The notes beneath the pieces are model-generated. The model was not told where the DNA came from. It searched no databases and worked only from the letters and a program-made list of their open reading frames with translations. Made by a program: the position numbers and the translations under genes. Positions 8,311 through 16,891 of a stretch of 64,000 nt of DNA are shown piece by piece. Position 1 is the first letter of the stretch. Each line of letters starts with the position of its first letter. Origin of the DNA: Pseudobacteriovorax sp. (lineage in GTDB: Bacteria > Bdellovibrionota_B > Oligoflexia > Oligoflexales > Oligoflexaceae); NCBI GenBank assembly GCA_013215145.1, contig JABSRP010000024.1:1-64000 (forward strand), in the 5' to 3' direction.

Positions 8311-8841
8311 TTATTCGAACACAATCTCATATCCTTGTGAATCACCCTCATCAGTCACGATACCAGTTCCCTGTTGACTTCGCATAAATGAGACTTTCAT
8401 CGCATACCAGCGAAAGCCTTCAGTTGATAGGGGAAATACTTTTTCCCATGCAAGGGGGTCGTTATCCCAATGTTGGAACATGCGTCTGAATCCACTGATG
8501 GAATCCATCGTTAAGACGGCTCGTTTATCCTGTGAACAAAAACCACCGATTGCCATAGGATAAGTGTAAAACAAGGAGTCTTCGCCTTCTCCTAATTGGA
8601 ATTGGATGTGAAGATCGGGAGGACTTTGGTCACCGCCATAGTAGCAATAGTCGAGGTCAGACCTGTATTCTACCTTTAACGAAGCCCGATGATTCGCCTC
8701 GTCAATTTTGACCTCGGCTTGGATTCTTGTATTGAATTTTGGGTGTTCAACATATCGGCTTAGGGTTTGAGTTTCCGCTATGCTGATACTAGCCAAACTG
8801 CTAACTATGGTTAAGATAACTGTCGAAAATAGTGATTTCAT
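8311..8841 (-). CDS. Secreted hypothetical protein
   Basis: This protein of about 176 residues has a signal peptide (MKSLFSTVILTIVSSLASISIAET). The mature part has few cysteines and is likely beta-rich (RIQAEVKIDEANHRASLKVEYRSD, LHIQFQLGEGEDSLFYTYPMAI, ending GYEIVFE). I place the start at ATG 8841, which follows AGGAGG at ideal spacing, rather than the upstream ATG at 8859. No domain was recognised. It is transcribed divergently from the AraC-type regulator at 8974, which may control it (inference). Confidence 0.75.
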   Translation of the reverse strand: MKSLFSTVILTIVSSLASISIAETQTLSRYVEHPKFNTRIQAEVKIDEANHRASLKVEYRSDLDYCYYGGDQSPPDLHIQFQLGEGEDSLFYTYPMAIGGFCSQDKRAVLTMDSISGFRRMFQHWDNDPLAWEKVFPLSTEGFRWYAMKVSFMRSQQGTGIVTDEGDSQGYEIVFE

Positions 8842-8973
8842 TTTGCCTCCTAAAAACATGATTTTGAAACTTTCGCGGAAAGCCTAGCAGGACTAATCTT
8901 TAGTTTATATCTAGATTCAGTCATATTATAACGAGTTTCAGTCATCAAAACCCTAGAAGCTGGAAGAAGGACA

Positions 8974-9873
8974 ATGGCGGATTGGTTAGGAGACTACCTT
9001 AGAAACGAAAGAGTTGGAAAAGAACTAAGCGTCGAATATTTTGATACTTTTACCCCATTTGAGGGAAGCTTTCGAAACTCTGATGTGATGCTGTTTGTGC
9101 CAACAGGTCGCGGTAGCTTCGACGTAACAATAGCCAGACAATTGATAACTCATGTAGATTTTGGCGGATTATTACTGATACCCTCTTACTACAAATCTAT
9201 CTATATTCACGTTCGTGCAGACTATGCCTCATTCGCTATCATTCGTTTTTCTCGTGAGGCGGGACGTCGCCTAATAGAAAAGTGCAAGGGGCTAGCAACC
9301 CATGAAGGGCAAGAAACGTTTCTTAATCAAGTTCATAACTATCGTCAGCATGAATGGTTAAAGGAAGTTATTGAACGATACCTTTTTGAGCTGGCGACAA
9401 CACGGCTACAAGTGGACGGAGCTGTAGATTTTCTTGAAGTTGAAATTCTCAAGGAGCTATTTTTTTGCCGACTAAAAGATCTAGGTCGCCACTTTCATGG
9501 GGTACTACCCTCACCAGTAGCCACCCGTTCGGTGCCGACAAATCTCCGACGACTGATCGAGTACATTAGTCGATCACTGGAAGAGCCTCTAGCTGTTCCC
9601 GACTTAGCCTGTTATGCTCGCATCTCGGAGGCTACTCTGAACCGTCATTTTCTAAAATACTTTAAGATTTCACCAGCTAAATTCGTTCGAAGAATGAAAC
9701 TTCATAGAGCCAAAGAACTTGTCTGTTTTCACGGGCTGAAGCTTGCCGACGCTGCTGATCGAATGGGGTATAGTTCACCCTCAGCGTTGCTATCCGCCTT
9801 TCAAACGGAATTCGGAGATAGCTTGAGTGGTTCTAAGCATAGACTAAGAAAAACAATGATTGGAAAAGCTTGA
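8974..9873 (+). CDS. AraC family transcriptional regulator
   Basis: This 299-residue regulator has an N-terminal effector or dimerisation region without a recognised family and a C-terminal AraC-type double helix-turn-helix. The sequence LRRLIEYISRSLEEPLAVPDLA is followed by SEATLNRHFLKYFKISPAKFVRRMKLHRAKEL and LADAADRMGYSSPSALLSAFQTEFG. The overall layout, including an FLEVEILKELFF segment before the HTH, parallels the AraC-type gene at 56059-56952 (FLETELIKELLY), so the two are probably paralogues. It is divergent from the secreted protein gene at 8311-8841, its most obvious candidate target. Confidence 0.88.
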   Translation: MADWLGDYLRNERVGKELSVEYFDTFTPFEGSFRNSDVMLFVPTGRGSFDVTIARQLITHVDFGGLLLIPSYYKSIYIHVRADYASFAIIRFSREAGRRLIEKCKGLATHEGQETFLNQVHNYRQHEWLKEVIERYLFELATTRLQVDGAVDFLEVEILKELFFCRLKDLGRHFHGVLPSPVATRSVPTNLRRLIEYISRSLEEPLAVPDLACYARISEATLNRHFLKYFKISPAKFVRRMKLHRAKELVCFHGLKLADAADRMGYSSPSALLSAFQTEFGDSLSGSKHRLRKTMIGKA

Positions 9874-10042
9874 ACGGTGTTAGAGTAACCTCGGTTGTCA
9901 AATAAGGTACGACCTTATTAGTTTTATTAATTACAATCGAGCCTAAACCAAACAACATAAGGACGCCGGCAGATCGAACAGACATAACACCGAAAGTTTC
10001 TGGTTTCGCGTCGACTCGATATTTCCAAGTCTTATTAAACAT
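9833..10042 (-). CDS. Possible small membrane protein
   Basis: An open frame of 69 codons starts at ATG 10042, one base after the stop (10044-10046) of the CXXCH protein gene, so translational coupling is possible. It contains one hydrophobic stretch (SAGVLMLFGLGSIVI). Its end overlaps the end of the AraC-type gene by 41 bases on the other strand. There is no Shine-Dalgarno sequence and no recognisable family, so this may be a chance frame. Confidence 0.25.
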   Translation of the reverse strand: MFNKTWKYRVDAKPETFGVMSVRSAGVLMLFGLGSIVINKTNKVVPYLTTEVTLTPFKLFQSLFFLVYA

Positions 10043-10043
10043 C

Positions 10044-11072
10044 TTAGATATCGCCGAATACAAACGTACAATTCACGTTAGGTTTGATGATATCTTTTGC
10101 GACATAGAGTTTATAGGTTTTACCTAGTTCCAAGGGCTGAGGTTTAGAGTATCGGGGTACATCTTGTATCGTACCAATGCCGCGTTCCCCATAAATTTGA
10201 CCGGAGAAAACTGGACGCTGAGACGGTACCACCCGAACTTTCCAAATTGTCCCGCTAGGAGTATCCAGAGAAGGAGGTCCTAAAGGATTTGGGCTCCCTT
10301 CATTCATAATCCAAATATATCTTGCTGATTCAGAGCCCCATTGTATCGTACCGTCTGGCATTACCCCGATACCTTCGGCGCATTCAACCGTTGGTTGTTC
10401 CCAAAGAAAATCGAAAACCCCTCCAGGAAACCTTCTTTGTTGATTGATTTCATCTTGAGTAATTCCTCGTTCTTGAATTATTTTATCGAAAAATGACTTG
10501 AATCTTTCCGGATCTTGAGTGGGTACTGCCGTTAATGTCATTGCAAAGCCATAGTTTTCGCGAGGATCAAATTTGGAGACTCGTTCGAAATCGACATTTT
10601 CACCTGCAAATACAGCTAAACCAAAAGTTGATAACTGATCGGTAAAAACCCCCTTGCTGTCAATATCCCAACCCGTGGGAGCTACTCCTGCTTTGGGAGT
10701 ATGACAGCATGAGCAACCCACAGATCTAATCTGTGAAACTACCCAATCATATTCAGTTTTAAATACTGGATCTTTTAGTCTAGGATCATTCGGGTCGTCT
10801 CCTCCTACTGGTTTCGAATACCAGTAAGGGCGTTGATTGCGGACGATTTCGCAATTCCCATACTTAACGAACGATTTGCCGTGGGAAACCGCGCCTGATA
10901 TTGAATTTTGAACACAAATATATCTTTTGGATTCTTGGTCGACGGTACAGCTTTCGAACGGGTAAGGGTAATGATCTAATCCAAGCGCAGTCAGTGATTC
11001 TAGAAACACTACTGTCATTAGTAGCACTGTACAAATAAATTTGGGTAAAACTCCTGTGTACAAAAGAAACAT
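10044..11072 (-). CDS. Secreted protein with a c-type haem-binding motif (CXXCH)
   Basis: This protein of about 342 residues has an export signal (FICTVLLMTVVFLESLTALG). It contains a single CSCCH motif, which fits the CXXCH consensus for covalent haem c, followed by TPKAGVAPTGWDID. Several other cysteines (FESC, KYGNC, VEC, NVNC) could form disulfides. The C-terminal part (GTIWKVRVVPSQRPVFSGQIYGE ... LELGKTYKLYVAKDI) looks like a beta-sandwich. I prefer ATG 11072 as start because the signal peptide begins there; ATGs at 11087 and 11111 are alternatives. It could be a periplasmic electron-transfer or redox protein. Whether the motif really binds haem is uncertain, because one extra Cys sits inside it. 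Confidence 0.7.
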   Translation of the reverse strand: MFLLYTGVLPKFICTVLLMTVVFLESLTALGLDHYPYPFESCTVDQESKRYICVQNSISGAVSHGKSFVKYGNCEIVRNQRPYWYSKPVGGDDPNDPRLKDPVFKTEYDWVVSQIRSVGCSCCHTPKAGVAPTGWDIDSKGVFTDQLSTFGLAVFAGENVDFERVSKFDPRENYGFAMTLTAVPTQDPERFKSFFDKIIQERGITQDEINQQRRFPGGVFDFLWEQPTVECAEGIGVMPDGTIQWGSESARYIWIMNEGSPNPLGPPSLDTPSGTIWKVRVVPSQRPVFSGQIYGERGIGTIQDVPRYSKPQPLELGKTYKLYVAKDIIKPNVNCTFVFGDI

Positions 11073-11238
11073 AATCTCACTCTCCATGATTAAATTGGAT
11101 CGGAAACCCATATAAATAATATTTATACTCTCATATACCTCTAGAAGATGGCGTGCTACTGTTTTATGAAAAATTTTTAAAATTTACCTGTTGTTCGATT
11201 ATTCTCTAGTCCAATTTCCATGCGTCTTTTCTTGGAGT

Positions 11239-11260
11239 AGCCTTCCTTGAATGGAAGGCT
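11239..11260. terminator. Perfect 8-base-pair hairpin
   Basis: AGCCTTCC-TTGAAT-GGAAGGCT lies between the end of the secreted-protein remnant at 11273 and the start of the CXXCH gene. It is placed as a terminator for the minus-strand operon ending at 11273, although no clear U-tract follows. Confidence 0.5.
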
Positions 11261-11272
11261 CTATAGGAAAAA

Positions 11273-12049
11273 TTAAAATCTTGGACTAGTATTTGGTAGA
11301 CAAAACTGAGGATTTTGGCTTGGAGAGTTTTGGAACAAATTTGACCTGTTACAGTCGGTAATCAATTTGCAATCATAGCTAATTTGTTTCCAGTAACCAT
11401 TGTCGCAGGTAAACCGCGTACCCGAACCTTCCATCGCTTCGGGACAAGCTCGTGTACGTCGCTGTCCTTCGTTACATTGACGAGGTGTTAGATCTACTGT
11501 CATGACAATGGTTAAGTTTCTCTGAACGCGAACCTTTGGGCAACGAATACGTGAGGATAGTGGGAATTTATCCTCGATAGTATTGCCTAGTCGAATGAGT
11601 AACCCTCTTATCTTACTATTAACCCTTAATTAGATATCATCGACTGGATATGATATGTCTTCAAAAATCTGTAGGTTATTTAGTTTAAATTTGACATCGA
11701 GGTCGCGACCACTGCAGCCAAAGCTAAAGCCGAAATCTGCATCGATGTTGAAGAAGTCATTGGCGTCGCTAGTCTGAGCGACAGCTTTGATTTCTAATTT
11801 GCTGCCGATAGAAGTAGAGCTTTTTCTTTGTAATAAGTGTTCTGTTATTTCAACATTAACGTCAGGTAGATTTGGATCAAAATCACGACGAATATCGTCA
11901 ATGATAGATTCAAATTCCTTTGCTATTTCTTTGTTAATGCTTTCTCGTATAAAACTCTGATTGAAGGTCACTTCAACATCGTCATCAGCGAAGATCGGTG
12001 TCGCTAGGGATGTTAGGGTCAAAAACAATATCGTGCATAAGTGTTTCAT
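11273..12049 (-). pseudogene. Secreted Cys-rich-tail protein gene split by an in-frame stop
   Basis: From ATG 12049 (after AGAGGAG) the gene encodes a signal peptide (MKHLCTILFLTLTSLATPIFA) and a domain beginning DDDVEVTFNQSFIRESINKEI. It stops at TAA 11630-11632 after ISYPVDDI. In the same frame the sequence continues without another stop to 11273, with GNTIEDKFPLSSRIRCPKV and a C-terminal module CNEGQRRTRACPEAMEG...FTCDNGYWK...DC. The gene at 14035 encodes the same architecture uninterrupted, including the matching tail CDRGERRIDACPAAHRG...FTCDRGFWK...DC. This shows that the two pieces were one gene of about 258 codons. The TAA is a nonsense mutation, a sequencing error, or less likely a read-through stop. 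It is last in a three-gene operon. Confidence 0.8.
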
Positions 12050-12063
12050 AATAACTCCTCTGT

Positions 12064-12615
12064 TTAAGGGCAAAAAATGGCTTCTTGAATCACTGGTACA
12101 AAGGCCGAAGTGACATCCACCAAAATGTTTTGAATATCTGAATTTGCATTTGCCACCCGTTTGATTGAGTTTTCAACGAAGGGAGGTAGTTGGTCACTTT
12201 CCAATCGCGAGATATTTAGTTCACCAGATGTTATCTGCATCTCGCAAATATCTAGACCGCTAAATAGGAGGGATGGGCTATAGGTAATCGATGCAGTCAT
12301 AGTTCGACCGCCCCTGGCAAATCCTGTTGCTATGGCAGCTTGTGAATCGAGTCGTATACGATCGTCTTCAATGGAGGCAAGGAGAGAAAAAAAATCGAGA
12401 TTAATATCCTGGCGAAACTCAATTTTATCAAAAATGGAATCGATGATCCCCATGCCTTCTAAATCGTTAATCTGGATCTGAAGATCGCAACGAATGATTC
12501 CATCGCTGACTGCAACATTTCCATCTCTCGTATTTAGGCATTCATAGGTGGTTTGGCCGAATGCTGAGTAAGAAGTCCCAAAACCAAAAATAAGAATTCC
12601 AAGTATCTTTAACAT
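12064..12615 (-). CDS. Secreted protein, paralogue of the C-terminal half of the upstream lipoprotein
   Basis: This 183-residue exported protein (MLKILGILIFGFGTSYSAFG) aligns with the C-terminal half of the protein encoded just upstream. The shared pattern runs YECLNTRDGN...GIIRCDLQIQINDLEGMGIIDSI...DICEMQI...LPPFV against GGCINTSDRK...GLFKCDLQGEVSQLEGLGILSSI...DLCQVEF...LSSFL. Four cysteines are conserved. The family has no name that I know. The gene lies 40 bases after the lipoprotein gene and 14 bases before the split gene, so the three form one operon. A lipid- or ligand-binding role is conceivable, but nothing shows it. Confidence 0.75.
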   Translation of the reverse strand: MLKILGILIFGFGTSYSAFGQTTYECLNTRDGNVAVSDGIIRCDLQIQINDLEGMGIIDSIFDKIEFRQDINLDFFSLLASIEDDRIRLDSQAAIATGFARGGRTMTASITYSPSLLFSGLDICEMQITSGELNISRLESDQLPPFVENSIKRVANANSDIQNILVDVTSAFVPVIQEAIFCP

Positions 12616-12655
12616 GATAGGTCTCTTTCTAATTGATTGTATTTGTTATTAAGAA

Positions 12656-13684
12656 TCACTTTTCACAGGCTAAAAGATCTGGGATGTAATTGATAAATCC
12701 ATCAGACACCACTTTAGTCAGCAATCTGTTGAGTGTTTCATTGTTTTCTAAGGCTATGCCAGCGCTTCGAGTGAGAAACGATGATAACTGTGGACTATTA
12801 ATCTCCTCAAAATTTAGTGCAATGTCTTTAAATTCAACTTGGCAAAGATCATCACCTTCAAAACTCACAGTTGGTTCGAGAACCATGGTCCCGTCGATTT
12901 TTCTGCCTGACTGAGATTCAGCCGTAATTGTGGCCTTGATTTTTGGAAATTTCATTTCGTTTTCGTCGATGGAAAAAAGAATTTCAAATACATCCCATTC
13001 AATCTTAGTTTTTATTCGACCATTGCTAGCAATGCTGCTCAAAATCCCAAGTCCTTCGAGCTGGGAGACCTCACCTTGAAGATCACATTTGAATAAACCA
13101 TCCTCTACGACAGGTTTTCTGTCTGATGTGTTGATGCAGCCGCCTTTACCGATAATTTTGTTCGATTTAGCGGCTAGTCCTACGCTTGAAACGTTTGATA
13201 TGTTTTGGGATAAGGCAAGGTTTGCGTTGCTATTGGGCCGACTCCAATTGATATTTAGAAAGAAACGATCAACGGGATCCGATGAGGTGATGCAGGCCCT
13301 AATGAGTACTTGTCCTGTAGGGTTAGAGGTGCCAAAGATCTCTTTAAGTTGTTCAGGAGTAGTTTCGCCGCCTTGTCCAACTCTTACTACAGCTTTAGGG
13401 TTGCCGCAGTCTTTTAAGGAAAAATCATTTTTTACGAAATTAACAATAAATACTTGTGCTGCCCCGGGAACGGAAATTTTATCAACTTGCGCTCCCCTTA
13501 GGGGGCCAAAAGTTCCGGTATATGGTCTTATGACCACGCCAAACACGGGCTGAGCTTCCATGAGGATACTAGTTCTACCAGAGCTTTGTGGCTCGCTAGC
13601 GGTATCCGATGCTTCGAAAATGGCGCAACCAGAAAGTATGGTGGCACTAGCTAAAACAATTCCGATTACGCGAAAAATTTTCAT
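12656..13684 (-). CDS. Lipoprotein with domain shared by downstream secreted proteins
   Basis: This 342-residue lipoprotein has the lipobox ILSGC (Cys20) and starts at ATG 13684 after AAAGGAA. Residues about 40-165 are an Ig-like or beta-sandwich-like region (VFIVNFVKNDFSLKDC ... VLIRACITSSDPVDRFFLNINWSRP). Residues about 180-342 are homologous to the complete mature protein of the next gene. It is therefore a fusion of a unique N-terminal domain with the cluster-specific domain. It is the first gene of a three-gene operon, divergent from the plus-strand paralogue of the third gene at 14035. No catalytic motif was recognised. Confidence 0.75.
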   Translation of the reverse strand: MKIFRVIGIVLASATILSGCAIFEASDTASEPQSSGRTSILMEAQPVFGVVIRPYTGTFGPLRGAQVDKISVPGAAQVFIVNFVKNDFSLKDCGNPKAVVRVGQGGETTPEQLKEIFGTSNPTGQVLIRACITSSDPVDRFFLNINWSRPNSNANLALSQNISNVSSVGLAAKSNKIIGKGGCINTSDRKPVVEDGLFKCDLQGEVSQLEGLGILSSIASNGRIKTKIEWDVFEILFSIDENEMKFPKIKATITAESQSGRKIDGTMVLEPTVSFEGDDLCQVEFKDIALNFEEINSPQLSSFLTRSAGIALENNETLNRLLTKVVSDGFINYIPDLLACEK

Positions 13685-14034
13685 GGTATTCCTTTCAATG
13701 ATTTTGGAAATGAGAGACTGCCATTCAAAAATAGAATTAACGATCTAGTAAAAATAACGCCTCGGTATCGGGAGTTATGCAAAATTTTCTTTTTTAAGGT
13801 TGGCTATTACCGACTTTGCTTGAAAGTAAAAGAAGTTAGATCAATATTTTTCTTTTGTTTGGAGATAAGCGTGCTGCCCGACTTAAGGACGATTCCCTCA
13901 CAAATTCCATTCACAGAAAAGCTTTTGAAAATTTGATGCATAGTTAATCTCTCGGGTGCGTTTTTCCAATGTAAAAACCTACCCTCGCTTTTCTGAGGTG
14001 TATCATTAACTATATGTAGAACTAGGAGCAAACC
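13685..14034. promoter_or_regulatory. Divergent promoter region of the secreted-protein cluster
   Basis: These 350 bases separate the minus-strand lipoprotein operon from its plus-strand relative. A 74-codon frame at 13807-14031 on the minus strand begins with TTG, lacks a ribosome binding site and is not supported. Because both flanking units encode related proteins, a shared regulator binding here is plausible, but I could not find a clear palindrome. Confidence 0.4.
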
Positions 14035-14703
14035 ATGATTCTTACAATGCGATCCTTTTTTCTTAGCTTAATTCTCACTGTTGCCGCTACGTCTTATGGA
14101 CAAGACGACGTTAGTATAACAGTAAGTCATGAGTTTATTGAGGATGAGATTGAAAAACTAATTGAAGATGAAGTCGAAAAAGCAAAGAATGTTTCCGTGG
14201 AAGTGTCCAAACGTCGGAGTAATATGGTCAGGATTGTTGCTGATCTAGACTACGAAATATCGGGGCCAAATGTTGGAGTTAAACTCACTATAGATTTACT
14301 TCCGACCTGCAATGCAGATGGCTTTAGCCTTAGGATAGTGGACTGGGATGATGATTACGACTATCTACGATTTGTTCCTATTCCAGCTTTTATTCACAAT
14401 ATTTTTTCAGATCGATTTATAAACGATGATATCGTTCGTGAGGCGGAGCAAATGATAAACGATGAGATTCCTCCCTTCGATAATTGCTCTCGAATACAGA
14501 TACTTTCTCGCGGAGACATTCGTATTTTTCTTGGTGACGGTATCGAGTGCGACAGGGGAGAAAGACGAATAGACGCTTGCCCTGCAGCTCATCGGGGAGA
14601 GGGGAAGTTTTTTACTTGTGATCGGGGGTTTTGGAAGTTCCTTCGCAATGACTGTCAGTTTTGTGGATTTACTACACCAAGTTGCGAGACGGTTAGGTTC
14701 TGA
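14035..14703 (+). CDS. Secreted protein with Cys-rich C-terminal module, intact paralogue of the split gene
   Basis: This 222-residue exported protein has a signal peptide (FFLSLILTVAATSYGQ), then DDVSITVSHEFIEDEIEKLIEDEVEKA, a beta-rich domain (VRIVADLDYEISG, VGVKLTIDLLPTC), an amphipathic helical segment (DDIVREAEQMINDEI), and a C-terminal Cys module (ECDRGERRIDACPAAHRG, FTCDRGFWK, DCQFCGF). The ATG follows AGGAG. It is homologous over its full length to the product of 11273-12049. The alternating short helices and long strands faintly suggest a lipid-binding TULIP-like fold, which is only a guess. Confidence 0.75.
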   Translation: MILTMRSFFLSLILTVAATSYGQDDVSITVSHEFIEDEIEKLIEDEVEKAKNVSVEVSKRRSNMVRIVADLDYEISGPNVGVKLTIDLLPTCNADGFSLRIVDWDDDYDYLRFVPIPAFIHNIFSDRFINDDIVREAEQMINDEIPPFDNCSRIQILSRGDIRIFLGDGIECDRGERRIDACPAAHRGEGKFFTCDRGFWKFLRNDCQFCGFTTPSCETVRF

Positions 14704-14767
14704 TGTCTAATTGATGTGAGAATTGGGATGCTCGTCTGATTTTACTCAATAAAACAGAATTTTTTCC

Positions 14768-14800
14768 TTCAATTTGGATCTATCCATGATCCAAATTGAA
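14768..14800. repeat. Perfect 13-base inverted repeat
   Basis: TTCAATTTGGATC and GATCCAAATTGAA are exact reverse complements separated by 7 bases, between the secreted-protein gene and the CheY-like gene. It can act as a terminator hairpin or as an operator. No U-tract follows on the plus strand, although a T-run precedes it. It ends 47 bases before the CheY-like start. Confidence 0.65.
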
Positions 14801-14846
14801 ATACGTGGTAAAATTTCTGAAGGCAAATCCATGCGTGAGGTCTTGA

Positions 14847-15230
14847 ATGGCTAAAATTCTCGTCGTAGATGACTCAGAGATACTTAGAAAGGAATTACGG
14901 GCGTTATTGGTGAAAAATAACCATGAGGTCATCGAGGCGGTGGATGGTATTGATGGTATCGATAAGTCTTTGAATCATCCTGACATTGCGCTAATTATTT
15001 TAGATTTCAACATGCCGAGAGTCGATGGAATCACGATGTTGTGTAAGCTCAACGATGATCCTAACTACGAAAAAAAGCCGGTATTTATGCTGACTACCGA
15101 ACGAAACGACGAACTTAAAGCCATTGGTAAAAAAGTCGGAGTTTTGGCTTGGATCTTAAAACCTTTTCATCCTACCAAACTTTTGAATATCGTTGAAAAA
15201 ATTCTGCAAAAATATCCAAAAGCTGGATAA
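14847..15230 (+). CDS. Single-domain response regulator (CheY-like)
   Basis: This 127-residue receiver domain has no output domain. Visible features are the acidic pair Asp8/Asp9 (VVDDS), phospho-acceptor Asp53 (LIILDFNMPR), Thr83/Thr84 (MLTTE) and Lys105 (ILKPF), so it should be phosphorylatable. It resembles stand-alone CheY-type proteins that act on motility or on phosphorelays. No kinase lies beside it; the CheA-like kinase at 34339 in this window is one possible distant partner (inference). It appears to be transcribed alone. Confidence 0.9.
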   Translation: MAKILVVDDSEILRKELRALLVKNNHEVIEAVDGIDGIDKSLNHPDIALIILDFNMPRVDGITMLCKLNDDPNYEKKPVFMLTTERNDELKAIGKKVGVLAWILKPFHPTKLLNIVEKILQKYPKAG

Positions 15231-15388
15231 AGCCGTTATATCTGAGACACCTAGCTTCCTTCATATCCTATAGGTTCTCTACGAACTGATGTATTCTTGT
15301 GGCATCACTGAGCAACATCAAATTGAAACCTAATCAAAATCCATTTAGTATCGGTTGTTGATTTTTACAGCATGCCTAGGAGCAGTTT

Positions 15389-16048
15389 ATGAACGTCGTT
15401 ATTTCTGGAGCGAACCGTGGTATCGGGCTTGAGCTCTGTAAGGCCTATCTAAATCGCGGCCACCACGTGATTGGATTATGTCGAAAGGCGTCTCCAGAGT
15501 TGTTAGGCAGTGGCGCACAAGTCCTAGAAGGGACCGATGTAACCGTCCCTGACTCGCTCCTTTCTTTATCCGATAGAATAGAACTTGAACAAATAGATAT
15601 TCTCATCAATAACGCGGGTCTTTTGCGGTCACAGCCCTGGGATGGCCTCGAGTTTCAGCCGATTCTCGATCAGTTCCAAGTGAATTCTGTAGGTCCTCTG
15701 CTCCTAAGCAAAGCCTTAGAGAGAAAGCTGGTGCAAGGATCAAAATTGGTGATGATAACGAGTCGAATGGGTTCCATCGCTGACAACAGCTCAGGAGGGA
15801 GCTTCGGTTATCGCATGTCAAAGGCGGCTCTCAATGCCGCAACTAAGTCCTTGGCGATTGACCTGAAACCAAGAGGTATTATCGTAGCTTTACTGCACCC
15901 TGGTTTGGTAAAAACCGATATGACAGGGAAAACTGGTCATTTAACGCCTTTAGAATCTGCTGAGCTCCTGCTCAAGAGAATCGACGAGTATCAGTTAGGT
16001 AACTCTGGACGTTTCCTTCACGCTAATGGTGAATCATTACCTTGGTAG
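15389..16048 (+). CDS. Short-chain dehydrogenase/reductase
   Basis: This 219-residue SDR enzyme has the Rossmann cofactor motif GANRGIG at residues 7-13, then NNAG, a catalytic Ser in VMITSRMGSI, and the YRMSK catalytic Tyr-Lys pair. The absence of an acidic residue in the usual NAD-specific position (GLCRKAS has Arg-Lys) favours NADPH. The substrate cannot be read from sequence. The C-terminus is shorter than in classical 250-residue SDRs and ends FLHANGESLPW, as in many sniffer/C-factor-like SDRs. The gene converges on the regulator gene at 16115. Confidence 0.88.
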   Translation: MNVVISGANRGIGLELCKAYLNRGHHVIGLCRKASPELLGSGAQVLEGTDVTVPDSLLSLSDRIELEQIDILINNAGLLRSQPWDGLEFQPILDQFQVNSVGPLLLSKALERKLVQGSKLVMITSRMGSIADNSSGGSFGYRMSKAALNAATKSLAIDLKPRGIIVALLHPGLVKTDMTGKTGHLTPLESAELLLKRIDEYQLGNSGRFLHANGESLPW

Positions 16049-16114
16049 ATAGGGTTGTCTTTTTCTCTCAGTACTTCACCAGATAATGAATCAACCTCTA
16101 GAATATGTCTCATA

Positions 16115-16882
16115 TCAGTCCAAATTGGTATAGCTAGCTGTGGATTGTTTAGACTTTGTAATCTCAAACTTCCAAGATAGGCCTGTTTGCTCGCTCGAAT
16201 TCAGTTGGTGTTGATAATGAGCTAGTTTTATATATTTAGAGACAACTTTATTCAGTTCCGTAAATAACTCGGTCTTTGTTTGGTCCGATAGACTAAAAAA
16301 ACCAAAGCGGCTAAAGGTATTTAGATCGCCTAACGTATCCAGTACTCTTCGAGAGCTATTCTTCGACCAGTCGATGTAGTGCTTTCGCATCCAAGGACCA
16401 TCGGGTCTCCAGGTTAGAGAGCCTTTAAAAGCAACTTTAACTTCACATTGTGGATGGCGCTCAATAAGGTTTACCGACTCAAGATCTTTTAAAATATCTC
16501 TAAATGTGTCACCGTCGGATTCTAAGCCTGCTTGCTTACAAACCTCATCAAGACTCAAGCGATCGAATGCCAAAGTCCTAAAAACCAAAAAGTGTATGCC
16601 ACTACTTGCAAGTAATTCCTCTTGTTCATAGGATAGAAATTCCTCATGCGAAATATCTTGACGTGTCATATTGATGATTTCGAATAGAGAGGTATTGGCT
16701 GCTGCACAGATTTGCGCTAGACGCTCAAGCGAAGCCTGTCGTCGATGAAAAATACCTTTCAGTATCGAAACCGTAAGGTCCCCATCATGATCGACAAGAT
16801 CTTGATAGGAAATCCTTTTGGCCTTTAAATACATCTTTAAAGTTTCGATAACTATAAATGATTCATCTATTTTGCTTGTCAT
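16115..16882 (-). CDS. TIGR02147-like transcriptional regulator
   Basis: This 255-residue protein has an N-terminal helix-turn-helix (YQDLVDHDGDLTVSILKGIFHRRQASLERLAQI) and a C-terminal winged-helix-like region (SLDEVCKQAGLESDGDTFRDILKDLESVNLIE), the arrangement seen in TIGR02147/DUF4423 regulators of predatory and related bacteria. It is more divergent than the two similar genes at 23619 and 29053 and lacks their WYYxAxH segment. It begins 9 bases after the end of the frame-broken secreted-protein gene at 16892-17271, so the two form one operon. The regulatory target is unknown. Confidence 0.65.
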   Translation of the reverse strand: MTSKIDESFIVIETLKMYLKAKRISYQDLVDHDGDLTVSILKGIFHRRQASLERLAQICAAANTSLFEIINMTRQDISHEEFLSYEQEELLASSGIHFLVFRTLAFDRLSLDEVCKQAGLESDGDTFRDILKDLESVNLIERHPQCEVKVAFKGSLTWRPDGPWMRKHYIDWSKNSSRRVLDTLGDLNTFSRFGFFSLSDQTKTELFTELNKVVSKYIKLAHYQHQLNSSEQTGLSWKFEITKSKQSTASYTNLD

Positions 16883-16891
16883 ACATCCTAT

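Noticed and set aside
13807..14031. 74-codon open frame starting with TTG in the divergent promoter region
   Set aside because: No Shine-Dalgarno sequence, no domain, and it sits exactly where two promoters are expected.
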